From: Amycolatopsis solani
GTDB lineage: Bacteria; Actinomycetota; Actinomycetes; Mycobacteriales; Pseudonocardiaceae
Direction: 5' to 3'
Length of the DNA: 64,000 bases
Assembly (NCBI RefSeq): GCF_033441515.1
Contig: NZ_JAWQJT010000001.1
Coordinates: 2,480,001 to 2,544,000 of the forward strand
The position numbers and the translations under genes are program-made. Below, piece by piece: positions 1 to 9,197 of this stretch; positions within the stretch are counted from its first letter, which is position 1; every line of letters starts with the position of its first letter. The notes under the pieces are model-generated. The model was not told the origin of the DNA. It did no database searches and saw only the letters and a list, made by a program, of their open reading frames with translations.

Positions 1-1
1 C

Positions 2-457
<456 letters not shown>

Positions 458-465
458 GGGGACGC

Positions 466-2649
466 ATGACGGAACACGAAACGGAACTGCACGCGGAGCG
501 GGCCCACGTGGCCGGGCTCTACGCGAGGCTCGACGCCGAACGCGAGCGCGTCGCCGCCGAGTACCAGGCGGCGCTCGGCGGCAACGACCTCGGCGCCATG
601 GAACGCGACGTCCGGGTGCGGGCGCTGGGCCGGGAGGTGCGACGGCTCGACGTCGTCGACAACGGGCTGTGCTTCGGGCGGCTCGACGCCGTCTCGGGGG
701 AGCGCTCGTACATCGGGCGGATCGGGCTGTTCGACGAGGAGAACGACCACGAACCGGTGCTGCTCGACTGGCGGGCGCCGGCCGCGCGGCCGTTCTACAC
801 CGCCACCGGCGCGAACCCGGAGGGCATGCGGCGACGGCGTCAGTTCCACACGCACCGGCGTGAAGTCGTCGACTTCACCGACGAAGATCTGGGCCGTCCC
901 GGCGGGGACGCGTCGGGCGACGCGGCGCTGCTCGCGGCCGTCAACGCGCCGCGCGGCGAAGGCATGCGGGACATCGTCGCGACGATCCAGGCCGAGCAGG
1001 ACGAGATCATCCGGCTCGACCACCCCGGCGTGCTGGTGATCGAAGGCGGGCCGGGCACCGGGAAGACGGTGGTGGCGCTGCACCGCGTCGCCTACCTGCT
1101 CTACACCCAGCGGGAGCGGATGGAACGCCACGGCGCGCTCGTGGTCGGGCCCAACCCGGCGTTCCTGAACCACATCGGGCGCGTGCTGCCGTCGCTCGGG
1201 GAGACCGACGTCGTCTTCACGACCACCGGCGACCTCGTGCCCGGTCTGCACGTCACGGCCGAGGACGAGCCGGAAGCCGCGCGGCTCAAAGGATCCCGGA
1301 AGGTCCTGGACGTGCTCGCCGCCGCGATCGCCGACCGGCAGCGGCTGCCCGAAGAGCCCGTCGAGATCCAGCTCCGGGACGCCACCGTCCGGATCGACGC
1401 CGCGACCGCGGAGTGGGCCCGGCAGGAGGCGCGCGACAGCGGGCAGCCGCACAACGAAGCCCGCGCGGTGTTCGCCGACATCGTCACGTACGTGCTGACC
1501 GAACGGGCGATGAAGCGGATCACCCAGGGCTGGCTGAGCCGCGACGACCGTGAGGACTGGGAACGGTTCCGGGCCGAGCTGGTCAAGGACCTCGCCGCCG
1601 ACGAGGTGTTCACCCGCGCGCTCGACGAGCTGTGGCCGATCCTGACCCCGGAAACCCTGCTGTCCCAGCTGTATTCGTCGCCAGAACGGCTGCGGGCGGC
1701 GGGTGGGGACGCCGCGCTGGCGAGGGCCGACGGCGATGCCTGGACGGTGTCGGACGTGCCACTGCTCGACGAGCTCGTCGACCTGCTGGGCCGTGACCTC
1801 GCGGCCGAAAAGGCCGCGGAGCGCGCGGCCGAACGGGAGCGGAAGGCGAAAGCCGCCTACGCCGCCGACGTCCTGGACAACCTCATCGAGCGCGAGGACG
1901 TCGACGAGGACGTCGGCCTGGTCGCCAAGGACCTGCTCTACGGCGAGGACCTGGCCGACCGGTTCGTCGAAACCGACACCCGGACGCTCGTCGAGCGCGC
2001 CTCGGCGGACCGGGACTGGACCTACCGGCACGTCGTGGTCGACGAGGCGCAGGAACTGTCCGAAATGGACTGGCGGGTGCTGATGCGGCGCTGCCCCGGC
2101 CGGTCGTTCACGGTGGTGGGCGACCTCGCCCAGCGCCGGTCGGCGGCCGGGGCGCGGTCGTGGGGCGCGATGCTCGACCCGTACGTGCCCGGTCGCTGGG
2201 TCTACCGCTCGCTGACGGTGAACTACCGCACCCCGGCGGAGATCATGGGCGTAGCCGCCGCGGTGCTGGCCGGGTTCGCGCCCGACGTGCGGCCGCCGGA
2301 GTCGGTCCGCGCGTGCGGGGTCCCGCCGTGGTCGCGGCGGGTCGGCGACGACGAACTCGCCGTGGCCGTCGAGGAGTTCGCGAACGCCGAAGCCGGGCGC
2401 GAAGGCACCAGCGTCGTGATCGGGCCGCCGGACGTGCCCGGCGCCGTGGCGGCGTCGGAGACGAAGGGCCTGGAGTACGACGCCGTGCTCGTCGTGGACC
2501 CGGACCGGATCCTCGCCGCCGGGCCCCGCGGCGCGGCCGAGCTGTACGTGGCGCTCACCCGCGCCACCCAGCGCCTCGGCGTCCTGCACCGGGGCCCGCT
2601 GCCGCGGGAGCTGGCCGGGCTCGCCGAGACCCCGGTGCCGGTGCCGTGA
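466..2649 (+). CDS. helR: HelD/HelR-like RNA polymerase recycling ATPase (UvrD-like superfamily 1)
   Basis: 727 aa from ATG 466. An N-terminal charged helical arm (about residues 1-60) precedes the Walker A motif GGPGTGKT near residue 194. Later motifs include DEAQELSEMDW near 526, VNYRTPAEIM near 584, TKGLEYDAVLVVDP near 665 and YVALTRATQRL near 693. This is the full superfamily 1 motif set, but with the HelD-type arm rather than UvrD accessory domains. HelD proteins bind RNA polymerase and release stalled complexes; the HelR branch also protects the enzyme from rifamycins. The gene lies 8 bp after a probable rifampicin monooxygenase. An upstream in-frame GTG at 298 would overlap that gene deeply and is rejected. 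The HelR rather than HelD assignment rests on context. Confidence 0.8.
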   Translation: MTEHETELHAERAHVAGLYARLDAERERVAAEYQAALGGNDLGAMERDVRVRALGREVRRLDVVDNGLCFGRLDAVSGERSYIGRIGLFDEENDHEPVLLDWRAPAARPFYTATGANPEGMRRRRQFHTHRREVVDFTDEDLGRPGGDASGDAALLAAVNAPRGEGMRDIVATIQAEQDEIIRLDHPGVLVIEGGPGTGKTVVALHRVAYLLYTQRERMERHGALVVGPNPAFLNHIGRVLPSLGETDVVFTTTGDLVPGLHVTAEDEPEAARLKGSRKVLDVLAAAIADRQRLPEEPVEIQLRDATVRIDAATAEWARQEARDSGQPHNEARAVFADIVTYVLTERAMKRITQGWLSRDDREDWERFRAELVKDLAADEVFTRALDELWPILTPETLLSQLYSSPERLRAAGGDAALARADGDAWTVSDVPLLDELVDLLGRDLAAEKAAERAAERERKAKAAYAADVLDNLIEREDVDEDVGLVAKDLLYGEDLADRFVETDTRTLVERASADRDWTYRHVVVDEAQELSEMDWRVLMRRCPGRSFTVVGDLAQRRSAAGARSWGAMLDPYVPGRWVYRSLTVNYRTPAEIMGVAAAVLAGFAPDVRPPESVRACGVPPWSRRVGDDELAVAVEEFANAEAGREGTSVVIGPPDVPGAVAASETKGLEYDAVLVVDPDRILAAGPRGAAELYVALTRATQRLGVLHRGPLPRELAGLAETPVPVP

Positions 2650-2652
2650 CGC

Positions 2653-3063
2653 TCAGACGTTCCGGATGTTCGCCTCGAGCTCCAGCGGCTCGCGGTCCCA
2701 GTCCTCGACGCCGAACGCGAGGATGCGCTCGGGGTGGATGCGGATCACGGCGTCGTCGAGGTGGCCGTCCGGGACGTTCGCGCCGGTCAGCGCTTCCGCG
2801 CGGCCGCGGATCTCCAGGCACCGCACGCGCCACGGGTTCGTCGACGGGAGGTCGTCGACGACGAAGGCGACGTGGTCGTCGGTCGCGATGTTGCGAAACT
2901 TCTTGCTGTTCTGCAGGTTGTACCCGGTGACGTCGACGGTCTTCTCGTCCGGGTTGTACCGGAAGCCGACCGGGCTGTTCTGCAGCGTGCCGTTCGGCTG
3001 CCGGGTGGCGAGGCGGCCCAGCGGCTGGGCGGCGAGGTAGGCGAGTTCTGCGTCCGTGAACAT
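2653..3063 (-). CDS. PPOX-class F420-dependent oxidoreductase
   Basis: 136 aa. The start MFTDAELAYL and the following block RLATRQPNGTLQNSPVGFRY match the split-barrel flavin/F420-binding fold of the pyridoxamine 5'-phosphate oxidase-like superfamily. Mid-protein FVVDD and the C-terminal region IRIHPERILAFGVE are typical of the small F420-dependent group. The reaction is a hydride transfer from reduced deazaflavin to an unknown substrate in the cytoplasm. An alternative TTG start at 3084 would overlap the upstream SGNH gene stop by 4 bp and add seven residues. The ATG is preferred because it matches the family N-terminus. The gene is last in a minus-strand operon with a TetR regulator and SGNH hydrolase, and it converges with helR. 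Confidence 0.8.
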   Translation of the reverse strand: MFTDAELAYLAAQPLGRLATRQPNGTLQNSPVGFRYNPDEKTVDVTGYNLQNSKKFRNIATDDHVAFVVDDLPSTNPWRVRCLEIRGRAEALTGANVPDGHLDDAVIRIHPERILAFGVEDWDREPLELEANIRNV

Positions 3064-3080
3064 GCGGCCAGTCTCGGACT

Positions 3081-4223
3081 TCAAGCTCCCTTGAAGTCAA
3101 GGACCAGCTCGGCGAACCGCGCGCCGATCCGGCGGTGGGCCGCCGGGCACGGGTGGAGGGCGTCCGGCAGCGGCAGCTCGGCGAAGTCCGCTTCGCCGTA
3201 CAGGTCGAGGCCGTCGAGGTAACGCAGGTTGGCGTCCTCGGCCTGCCGCTGCGCCACGATCCGGGCCAGCTCCGCCCGGACGACTTCCAAGGTCAGCTTG
3301 CCCGCCGCCCGTTCGGTGGGGTCCCCGGTCGCCCGGAACCGGACCTCGCCGCGGGCCAGCGCCTCGTGGTCGAAGTCGCCCGGTCCCGGCGTCTGCTCGT
3401 GGATCGGGCAGTACAGCGGGGAGACGACGACCAGCGGCGTGTCCGGGTGGCCTTCGCGGATCGTGTCGAGGAAGCCGTGCACGGCCGGGCCGAACGCGCG
3501 CAGGCGCATCAGGTCGGCGTTGACGACGTTGATGCCGAGCTTGACGCTGATCAGGTCGGCGGGGGTGTCGCGCAGCGCGCGGGCGGTGAACGGGTCGAGC
3601 AGCGCGTTGCCGCCGAACCCGAGGTTGACCAGGTCGACGCCGGCCGCGGTGGCGGCGAGCGCGGGCCAGGTGCCCGCCGGGCTCGCGGCGTTCGAGCCCT
3701 GGCTGATCGAGCTGCCGTGGTGCAGCCACACCCGGCGCTCGGGCAGCGCTTCGACGGGAGCGTCGGTGCGCAGGGCCCGCAGTTCGGTCATCTCGTTGTG
3801 CGGCAACCAGATCTCGACGTCCTTCGGGTGCGTGCCCAGCCCGCCGAACCGGACGGTGCCGGGCGGGCCGTCGCGGTGCTCGCCGGCGCCGGTGCGCGGG
3901 TCGACGGTGAGCGTGCTGCCGCCTTCGACGGTGCCCTGGGCGACGAGCTCGCCGTCGACCAGCAGGTCGTAACCGCCGTCCGGCCGCGGCGGGGCACCGG
4001 TGTAGACCAGCTTGGTCGGCACGGTCTCGAGTTCGACGACGTCGGCCCGGGTCCGGAACCGCAGCCGCACGCCGGAGGGCTGCGCTTCGGCCATGGCGAG
4101 CCGCGGGTCGGTGTTCTGCGCGCGGGCCCGGGCGGGCAGCCGGTGCGGGACCAGGCCCGCCTCGGTGCGCTCGAGTTCGACGGCACCGCGGACGAGGTCG
4201 GCGGTGAGCGGGGTGGTGATCAT
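3081..4223 (-). CDS. SGNH/GDSL-family hydrolase
   Basis: 380 aa. The ATG at 4223 overlaps the TetR stop as ATGA, so it is preferred over the upstream in-frame start at 4235. The N-terminal ~170 residues form a beta-rich, probably carbohydrate-binding-like accessory domain. The SGNH core follows: GSSISQGSNA carries block I with the nucleophilic Ser, GFGGNALLDP is block II, KLGINVVN is block III with Asn, and DALHPCPAAH is block V with the Asp/His pair. No signal peptide is visible, so it is likely cytoplasmic. Family members hydrolyse acyl esters of sugars or lipids; the substrate here is unknown. Co-transcription with a TetR repressor suggests ligand-induced expression. Confidence 0.85.
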   Translation of the reverse strand: MITTPLTADLVRGAVELERTEAGLVPHRLPARARAQNTDPRLAMAEAQPSGVRLRFRTRADVVELETVPTKLVYTGAPPRPDGGYDLLVDGELVAQGTVEGGSTLTVDPRTGAGEHRDGPPGTVRFGGLGTHPKDVEIWLPHNEMTELRALRTDAPVEALPERRVWLHHGSSISQGSNAASPAGTWPALAATAAGVDLVNLGFGGNALLDPFTARALRDTPADLISVKLGINVVNADLMRLRAFGPAVHGFLDTIREGHPDTPLVVVSPLYCPIHEQTPGPGDFDHEALARGEVRFRATGDPTERAAGKLTLEVVRAELARIVAQRQAEDANLRYLDGLDLYGEADFAELPLPDALHPCPAAHRRIGARFAELVLDFKGA

Positions 4224-4789
4224 GCGGTGGGCCAATCGCGAAGGACGGTGTCGAGCACCGCGAGGATCCGGTTCCAGGACTCGGCCGAGGGCGGCGAGCT
4301 GTGGTCGAAGCCGCCTTGGGCTTCCAGGTCGACGTACCCGTGGAAGACGCTGCCGAGCAGGCGCACGGCGTGCGTCTCGTCCGGGCCGGTCACGGCGTAG
4401 CCGCGCAAGATCGCGCGCATCATCTCGGCGTGCCGGGGACCGGCGCTCGCGGCGGCGGTTTCCGGGTCGAGCCGGAACCGTGTGGCGGCGTACCGGCCCG
4501 GGTGCTCCCGGGCGTAGTCGCGGTAGACGTCGGCGAAGGCCACGAGCGCGTCCTTGCCGGCCCGCCCCGCCAGTGCGGCGGCGGCGCGGTCGGCCAGCTC
4601 GTCCAGCGCGAGCAACGCGATCTTCGTCCGCAAGTCGTGCGCGTTCTTGACGTGCGAATACAGGCTCGCGACCTTGACGTCGAAACGCCGCGCGAGCTCC
4701 GACGGCGTCACGTGGTCGAAGCCGGCCTCGTCGGCCAGCTCCGCTCCCGCGCGCACGACGCGCTCCGTGGTCAACCCGGCTCGAACCAT
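4220..4789 (-). CDS. TetR/AcrR-family transcriptional regulator
   Basis: 189 aa. An N-terminal helix-turn-helix spans about residues 10-50 (ELADEAGFDHVTPSELARRFDVKVASLYSHVKN is characteristic in its pattern; the recognition helix is around VASLYSHV). The C-terminal ligand domain is of the WHG/TetR_C_33 type. It is first in an operon with SGNH hydrolase and PPOX oxidoreductase, with 4-bp overlaps or close to them. It is transcribed away from inverted repeats at 4797-4842, which are likely its own operator, so autorepression is expected. Confidence 0.88.
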   Translation of the reverse strand: MVRAGLTTERVVRAGAELADEAGFDHVTPSELARRFDVKVASLYSHVKNAHDLRTKIALLALDELADRAAAALAGRAGKDALVAFADVYRDYAREHPGRYAATRFRLDPETAAASAGPRHAEMMRAILRGYAVTGPDETHAVRLLGSVFHGYVDLEAQGGFDHSSPPSAESWNRILAVLDTVLRDWPTA

Positions 4790-4796
4790 GAACTCA

Positions 4797-4842
4797 CTCC
4801 CTCTTGCCTAAAGGGAGTGTAGCTCAGCCTAAAGTGTTTAGG
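4797..4842. promoter_or_regulatory. Candidate TetR operator: two CCTAAA-containing repeats
   Basis: The ~50 bp between efeB and the TetR gene contains a perfect inverted repeat CCTAAA-GTG-TTTAGG (4828-4842) and a second GCCTAAA copy at 4806-4812. The latter lies inside an imperfect CTCCCT/AAGGGAG palindrome. The first palindrome overlaps the TAA stop of efeB. Its position directly upstream of the TetR start fits an autoregulatory operator. A weak transcription terminator for efeB is an alternative. Confidence 0.5.
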
Positions 4843-6097
4843 AAAAGAGGGTGTCCGCCCAGCTCGACTCGCGGGTCACGCCCGGCGGGACCGCGAAGTG
4901 CGCCGAGGCCGTGTGCTGGACGTACTCCATCATCGCGTCCTTCGACGACAGCGCCTGCTGCATCGGCACGTACTGCTTGCGCGTGTCCCGGTTGAACGCC
5001 AGGAAGAACAACCCCGCCTCCAGGTGCCCGACGCCGTCGGAACCGTCGACGAAGTTGTAGCCGCGGCGCAGGATCCGGACGCCGTCGAGCGCCTGGTGCG
5101 AGGCCAGCCGGACGTGGGCGTCCTCGGCGATCACCTTCTCGCCGCCCGCGCCGCCGACGTCGAGGTCCAGCTCGTCGAACTCCGCGGTCTGGCCGAGCGG
5201 GGCGCCGGTGCCCTTGGTGCGGCCGACGATCTTCTGCTGGCCGTCGAGGGACTCGCGGTCCCACGTCTCGATGTGCATCCGGATCCGGCGCGCCACCAGG
5301 TACGAGCCGCCCGCCATCCACGCCTGGCCGTCGGCGGCCTCGGCCCACACCTGGTCGCGAAGGAAGTCGGTGTCCTCGGACTTGATGTTGTTCGTGCCGT
5401 CCTTGAATCCGAACAGGTTCCGCGGCGTCGCCTGCGCCCGCGACGTCGACGAGCTGCGCCCGAAGCCGAGCTGCGACCAGCGGACCTCGGTGACGCCGAA
5501 GCCGAGGCGCACCAGGTTGCGGACCGCGTGCACCGCCACCTGCGGGTCGTCCGCGCAGGCCTGGATGCACAGGTCGCCGCCGCTGCGGGCGGGGTCGAGC
5601 TTGTCCTTCGGGAACAGCGGCAGGTCGATCAGCTGCGGCGGCCGCTTGCCCGCCAGGCCGAACCGGCCGTCGAACAGCGACGGCCCGAAGCCGATGGTCA
5701 GCGTCAGGTTCGCCGCCGGCAGGTCGAGCGCCTCGCCGGTGTCGCCGGGCGGGGCGTACTGGCCGCCGTCGATCGCGCCGCCCGCGACGACCTCCTGGCC
5801 GGCGGTCATCCGGCGGGCGGCGTCGGTCCACGTCTTCAGCAGCTGACGCAGCTTTTCGCGGTCCTTGGTCGTGACGTCGAGGGCCGCGAAGTGCAGGTTC
5901 GCCTGCGTCGGCGTGACGATCCCCGCTTGGTGCTCGCCGTGGAAGTCGACGGTGTTCACCGCCGCCTCGGCGTTGCCGCTGGTCGCCTTGTCGATCCCGA
6001 TGCCGGCGGCGGCCCCCGCCCCGGCCAGCGCGACCCCCGCGCCCGCCAGGCCGAAGAGCTTCCGCCGCGAAACCCGCGTGCCCTCTGTCGACGTCAC
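4838..6097 (-). CDS. efeB: EfeB: Tat-exported DyP-type heme peroxidase/deferrochelatase of the Efe iron uptake system
   Basis: 419 aa with a GTG start overlapping the efeO stop (4 bp). The N-terminus carries a twin-arginine motif SRRKLFG followed by an Ala/Gly-rich hydrophobic segment, so it is exported folded through Tat. The body matches the DyP peroxidase fold: GFKDGTNN is the family's GxxDG motif with the catalytic Asp (near residue 232), and the proximal heme His lies in a later RRIRMHIETWDR stretch. In EfeUOB systems EfeB oxidises Fe(II) or releases iron from heme and hands it to EfeO/EfeU. It is last in the efeU-efeO-efeB operon, under the iron boxes upstream of efeU. Confidence 0.93.
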   Translation of the reverse strand: MTSTEGTRVSRRKLFGLAGAGVALAGAGAAAGIGIDKATSGNAEAAVNTVDFHGEHQAGIVTPTQANLHFAALDVTTKDREKLRQLLKTWTDAARRMTAGQEVVAGGAIDGGQYAPPGDTGEALDLPAANLTLTIGFGPSLFDGRFGLAGKRPPQLIDLPLFPKDKLDPARSGGDLCIQACADDPQVAVHAVRNLVRLGFGVTEVRWSQLGFGRSSSTSRAQATPRNLFGFKDGTNNIKSEDTDFLRDQVWAEAADGQAWMAGGSYLVARRIRMHIETWDRESLDGQQKIVGRTKGTGAPLGQTAEFDELDLDVGGAGGEKVIAEDAHVRLASHQALDGVRILRRGYNFVDGSDGVGHLEAGLFFLAFNRDTRKQYVPMQQALSSKDAMMEYVQHTASAHFAVPPGVTRESSWADTLFS

Positions 6098-7239
6098 TTC
6101 GAGACGACCTCCGCAACCTTGCTCAGCGGCTCGCTCAGCGCGTCGACGGCCGAGGCGAACTCCTTGACCTGGTCCTGGGACAGGTCGGTGTACAGCTTGA
6201 AGCCGTCACCGGCGCGCTGCTTGTCCAGCAGGCCCTGCACGTTCGCGAACTCCTTGTCCAAAGTGGACGTCAGGGCCGGGTCCTTCGCCTGCAGGATCGG
6301 CCGCAGGGAAGTGATCGCGCCCTTCGAGCCGTCCAGGTTGGCCTGGAAGTCCCAGAGGTCGGTGTGCGAGAAGGTCTCTTCCTCGCCGGTGATCTTGCCG
6401 GTCGCGACCTCGTCGAGCAGGCCCTTCGCGCCGTTCGCGAGGTCGAGCGCGGTCAGCTCCAGTGCCTTGGACTTGGTGACCAGCTCCTTGACGTCGGTCA
6501 CGAGCTTGTCGGCGATCTGGCCGCTGTCGGCCTGCAGGCCGGTCTTGAACAGGTCCTTCTCCAGCCGGTGGAAGCCGGTGAACTGCTGGCCCGGCTCGAG
6601 GTCGGCCTCGCGGACGTCGATGGCCGGGTCCAGGTCGCCGAACTTCTCGGCCACCGGCTCGATCCGCTCGTAGTAGACGCGGGTGCGCGCGTACGCGGCC
6701 TTCGCCTCGTCGACCTTGCCCGCCTTGACGAGGTCGGCGAACTTGCCGGTTTCTTCCTGCAGTGCGGCGGTGTTGTTCGCGATGTAGTCGGCGTAGCTCT
6801 TGGTGGCCTGCGCCTTCTGCGCGTCGGCGTCGTTCTGCTTCGCGACGCCGCCGGTGACGGTGAAGTCGCCGCGGATGCCGGCGCCGGCCATGCCCGGCTT
6901 GCACGCGGTCTGGTACTTGCCGGCGTCGGCGACCTCGACGATCAGCCGCCGGTTCAGCCCGGGCGCGATGTTCTCGACCTCGCCCATGATCCGGTCGCCC
7001 TCGGCGTAGAGGTAGAACTCGGTGACCTTGGTGCCCTTGTTGGTGATCTCGAAGGTCAGGTTGCCCGCGCCGGCCGTGGTGGCGGAAACCTCGCACGCGG
7101 TGTCGGACGCCGACACCTTGATCGGGCCGCCGCCCGCCGCGGCACCGGCGGTGTCGCTCTTGCTGTCGCAGGCGGACAGCGCCACCAGGGCGGCGGCACT
7201 GGCCACGACGGCCAGCGGGGTGGTCTTGCGCACGGTCAC
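6094..7239 (-). CDS. efeO: EfeO: periplasmic-side iron-binding lipoprotein of the Efe system
   Basis: 381 aa. GTG at 7239 overlaps the efeU stop as GTGA. The N-terminus is a lipoprotein signal with lipobox LSAC (Cys near residue 24). Residues to ~130 form a cupredoxin-like EfeO domain (EITNKGTKVTEFYLY). The rest is the helical M75 imelysin-like domain with GFHRLEKDLF, the family's HxxE metal-site motif. The protein is anchored outside the membrane and captures iron for EfeU. It is the middle gene of a translationally coupled operon. Confidence 0.93.
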   Translation of the reverse strand: MTVRKTTPLAVVASAAALVALSACDSKSDTAGAAAGGGPIKVSASDTACEVSATTAGAGNLTFEITNKGTKVTEFYLYAEGDRIMGEVENIAPGLNRRLIVEVADAGKYQTACKPGMAGAGIRGDFTVTGGVAKQNDADAQKAQATKSYADYIANNTAALQEETGKFADLVKAGKVDEAKAAYARTRVYYERIEPVAEKFGDLDPAIDVREADLEPGQQFTGFHRLEKDLFKTGLQADSGQIADKLVTDVKELVTKSKALELTALDLANGAKGLLDEVATGKITGEEETFSHTDLWDFQANLDGSKGAITSLRPILQAKDPALTSTLDKEFANVQGLLDKQRAGDGFKLYTDLSQDQVKEFASAVDALSEPLSKVAEVVSK

Positions 7240-8081
7240 TCCTTCGAGGCGGCCGCGGCGGCGGGCGCCGGCGCGGTCTTCTTGCTGGGCTTGAGGAACA
7301 GGGGCAGCACGATGACGACGTAGGCGATCCACGCGACGGCCTGCAGCACGGTCGTCTGCTGCGAGTAGTTGAAGATGCCCTTGAGGAGGGCGCCGTACCA
7401 GGACGTCTCGGGCAGCGTCGCCGAAGCGTCGAAGGCGAGGGAACTGATGCCCGGCAGGAACGCGGCCTCCTGCAGGTCGTGCAGGCCGTAGCCGAGCACG
7501 CCCGCGGCGACGAACACGAGCAGGACGCCGGTGATCGTGAAGAACTTGCTCAGGTTGAACCGCACGGCGCCCTTGTAGAGCAGCCAGGCGAGCACGACCG
7601 CGGCCGCGATCCCGACGGCGAAGCCGATCAGCGGCTGCACGGTGTCCGACTGCGCGGTCTGGACGGCGGAGTAGAAGAACACCGCGGTCTCGAGCCCTTC
7701 GCGCCCGACCGCGAGGAACGACAGCAGCAGCACGGCCGCCGGGCCGACGTCCAGCGCGTCGTCCATCTTCCCGCGCAGCTCGGCGGCGATGCTCTTCGCC
7801 GCCTTGCGCATCCAGAAGATCATCGCGGTGACGAACACGACGGCGACGATCGACAGGCTCCCGCCGAGCAGCTCCTGGTGCTCGAACGACAGCTGCGCGG
7901 TCGTGTAGGTGAGGACGGCGCCGACGGCGACCGACAGCAGCACCGCGGCGCCGACGCCGGGCCACACCCAGCGCAGCGCGTGCCGCCGCTCGGTCTTCAC
8001 GAGGAAGGCCACGAGGATGCTGACGACCAGCGCGGCCTCCAGGCCTTCCCGCAGCCCGATCAGCGCGCTCGAGAACAACAC
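7236..8081 (-). CDS. efeU: EfeU: FTR1-family ferrous/ferric iron permease
   Basis: 281 aa integral membrane protein with about seven hydrophobic segments. It contains the two REGLE motifs that define the FTR1/Fth1/EfeU iron permeases: LREGLEAALV near residue 10 and VGREGLETAVF near residue 127. Its C-terminal tail is Ala/Lys-rich. It imports iron oxidised or delivered by EfeO/EfeB. It is first in the operon, and a DtxR/IdeR-like box lies 40 bp upstream of the start, so iron repression is expected. Confidence 0.95.
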   Translation of the reverse strand: MLFSSALIGLREGLEAALVVSILVAFLVKTERRHALRWVWPGVGAAVLLSVAVGAVLTYTTAQLSFEHQELLGGSLSIVAVVFVTAMIFWMRKAAKSIAAELRGKMDDALDVGPAAVLLLSFLAVGREGLETAVFFYSAVQTAQSDTVQPLIGFAVGIAAAVVLAWLLYKGAVRFNLSKFFTITGVLLVFVAAGVLGYGLHDLQEAAFLPGISSLAFDASATLPETSWYGALLKGIFNYSQQTTVLQAVAWIAYVVIVLPLFLKPSKKTAPAPAAAAASKE

Positions 8082-8120
8082 CGGTTCCGCCTCCCTGAGT
8101 TCTGTGGCTTCAGGAAGTTT

Positions 8121-8139
8121 TTAGGTAAGGCTCACCTGT
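8121..8139. promoter_or_regulatory. Iron box (DtxR/IdeR/DmdR operator) upstream of efeU
   Basis: The 19-mer TTAGGTAAGGCTCACCTGT matches the actinobacterial iron-box consensus TTAGGTTAGGCTAACCTAA at 15 of 19 positions. It ends 40 bp before the efeU start. It is expected to bind the Fe(II)-loaded DtxR-family repressor and switch off the operon under iron sufficiency. Confidence 0.82.
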
Positions 8140-8203
8140 AAGTCCAGCGGGCGTGCGAGGGCTCGAAACGATGCAATCGGGCAAAAGGGACTTGGTTGCG
8201 AAG

Positions 8204-8222
8204 TTAGGTTAGGGTAACCGCA
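8204..8222. promoter_or_regulatory. Second iron box in the efeU upstream region
   Basis: TTAGGTTAGGGTAACCGCA matches the iron-box consensus best in its left half-site and in the central TAACC. It lies 122 bp upstream of efeU and 130 bp upstream of the divergent transglycosylase-like gene. It could strengthen repression of efe or regulate the divergent gene. Confidence 0.65.
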
Positions 8223-8351
8223 GGTCAGAGCCCTGCGCGTCGACTCGATAACGAATTCTGTGACTTCGCTGGCAGTCGACCTGTTTTTACCCTCCGCTTG
8301 CCTGGTCAGGCGCTTGGGCGTCCCTCTTGAGTGGCTCCGTAACCTGATCGG

Positions 8352-9197
8352 GTGGCCGAAACCGCTGAGTCGACCGTCACGCCTCCGTCGTCGCCCCCGG
8401 GCGGGCCGCCCAGGCGGTACGTCGGCCGGATCGCGCTCTCGCTGGGGCTGGTGGTCACCGGGGTCGTCCTGGTCGTCACCATCGGGGTGCGGGACCCGGA
8501 CGCGCCCGTCGCGCAGCCGGCCGTCCAGCCCGCGCTGGCCATCCCCGAGCAGCGCCCGCAGCCCGGCGCCGAAGCACCGCGAGCCGGGCTCGCCGCCCCG
8601 GTCGACCGGCCGCAGGTGTCGGACCAGGCCGAGCTGGACACGTGGGCGGCCCGCGTCGCGGACAAGACGCACATCCCCGCGCGCGTGCTCGCCGCGTACG
8701 GCCGGGCGGAAATGTGGATGCAGCGCCAGAAGCCGACGTGCCACCTCTCGTGGGCGACGCTGGCCGGCATCGGCCGGGTCGAGACCGAGCGCGGTGACTT
8801 CGACCTCGCGGCGATCAGCGCGAGCGGCCGCCTGGTGAAACCGGTGGTCGGCCCGCCGCTGGACGGCTCGCCCGGCGTCCCGGCGGTGCACGACTCCGAC
8901 GGCGGCAAGCTCGACGGCGACAAGTCGTGGGACCACGCGATCGGCCCGCTGCAGTTCCTGCCGTCGACGTGGAAGAAGTACCAGGAGCGGGCGAACGGCG
9001 ACGGCGGCGCGCCGGACCCGCAGAACGTGGACGACGCGGCCTTCACGGCGGCCCGCTTCCTGTGTTCGGGCGGCGACGACCTCGGCACCCCGGCCGGCTG
9101 GTGGCGGGCGATCCTGTTCTACAACCAGGCGCTCGCCTACGGGCAGGACGTCTTCAGCGCGGCGGACGCCTACGCCGAAGCGAGTGTCGCGCCTTAG
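8352..9197 (+). CDS. Membrane-anchored lytic transglycosylase-like protein
   Basis: 281 aa from GTG 8352. There is a short Pro-rich cytoplasmic tail, one transmembrane segment near residues 26-46, a Pro/Ala linker, then a lysozyme-like domain from ~95. Key stretches are LAGIGRVETERGDF (catalytic Glu), AIGPLQFLPSTW, and the C-terminal ARFLCSGGDDL...WWRAILFYNQ, all typical of the actinobacterial MltB/SLT-like family. It probably cleaves peptidoglycan glycan strands outside the membrane. It is a relative of the gene at 13134. An iron box lies 130 bp upstream, but whether it acts on this gene is unknown. Confidence 0.85.
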   Translation: MAETAESTVTPPSSPPGGPPRRYVGRIALSLGLVVTGVVLVVTIGVRDPDAPVAQPAVQPALAIPEQRPQPGAEAPRAGLAAPVDRPQVSDQAELDTWAARVADKTHIPARVLAAYGRAEMWMQRQKPTCHLSWATLAGIGRVETERGDFDLAAISASGRLVKPVVGPPLDGSPGVPAVHDSDGGKLDGDKSWDHAIGPLQFLPSTWKKYQERANGDGGAPDPQNVDDAAFTAARFLCSGGDDLGTPAGWWRAILFYNQALAYGQDVFSAADAYAEASVAP

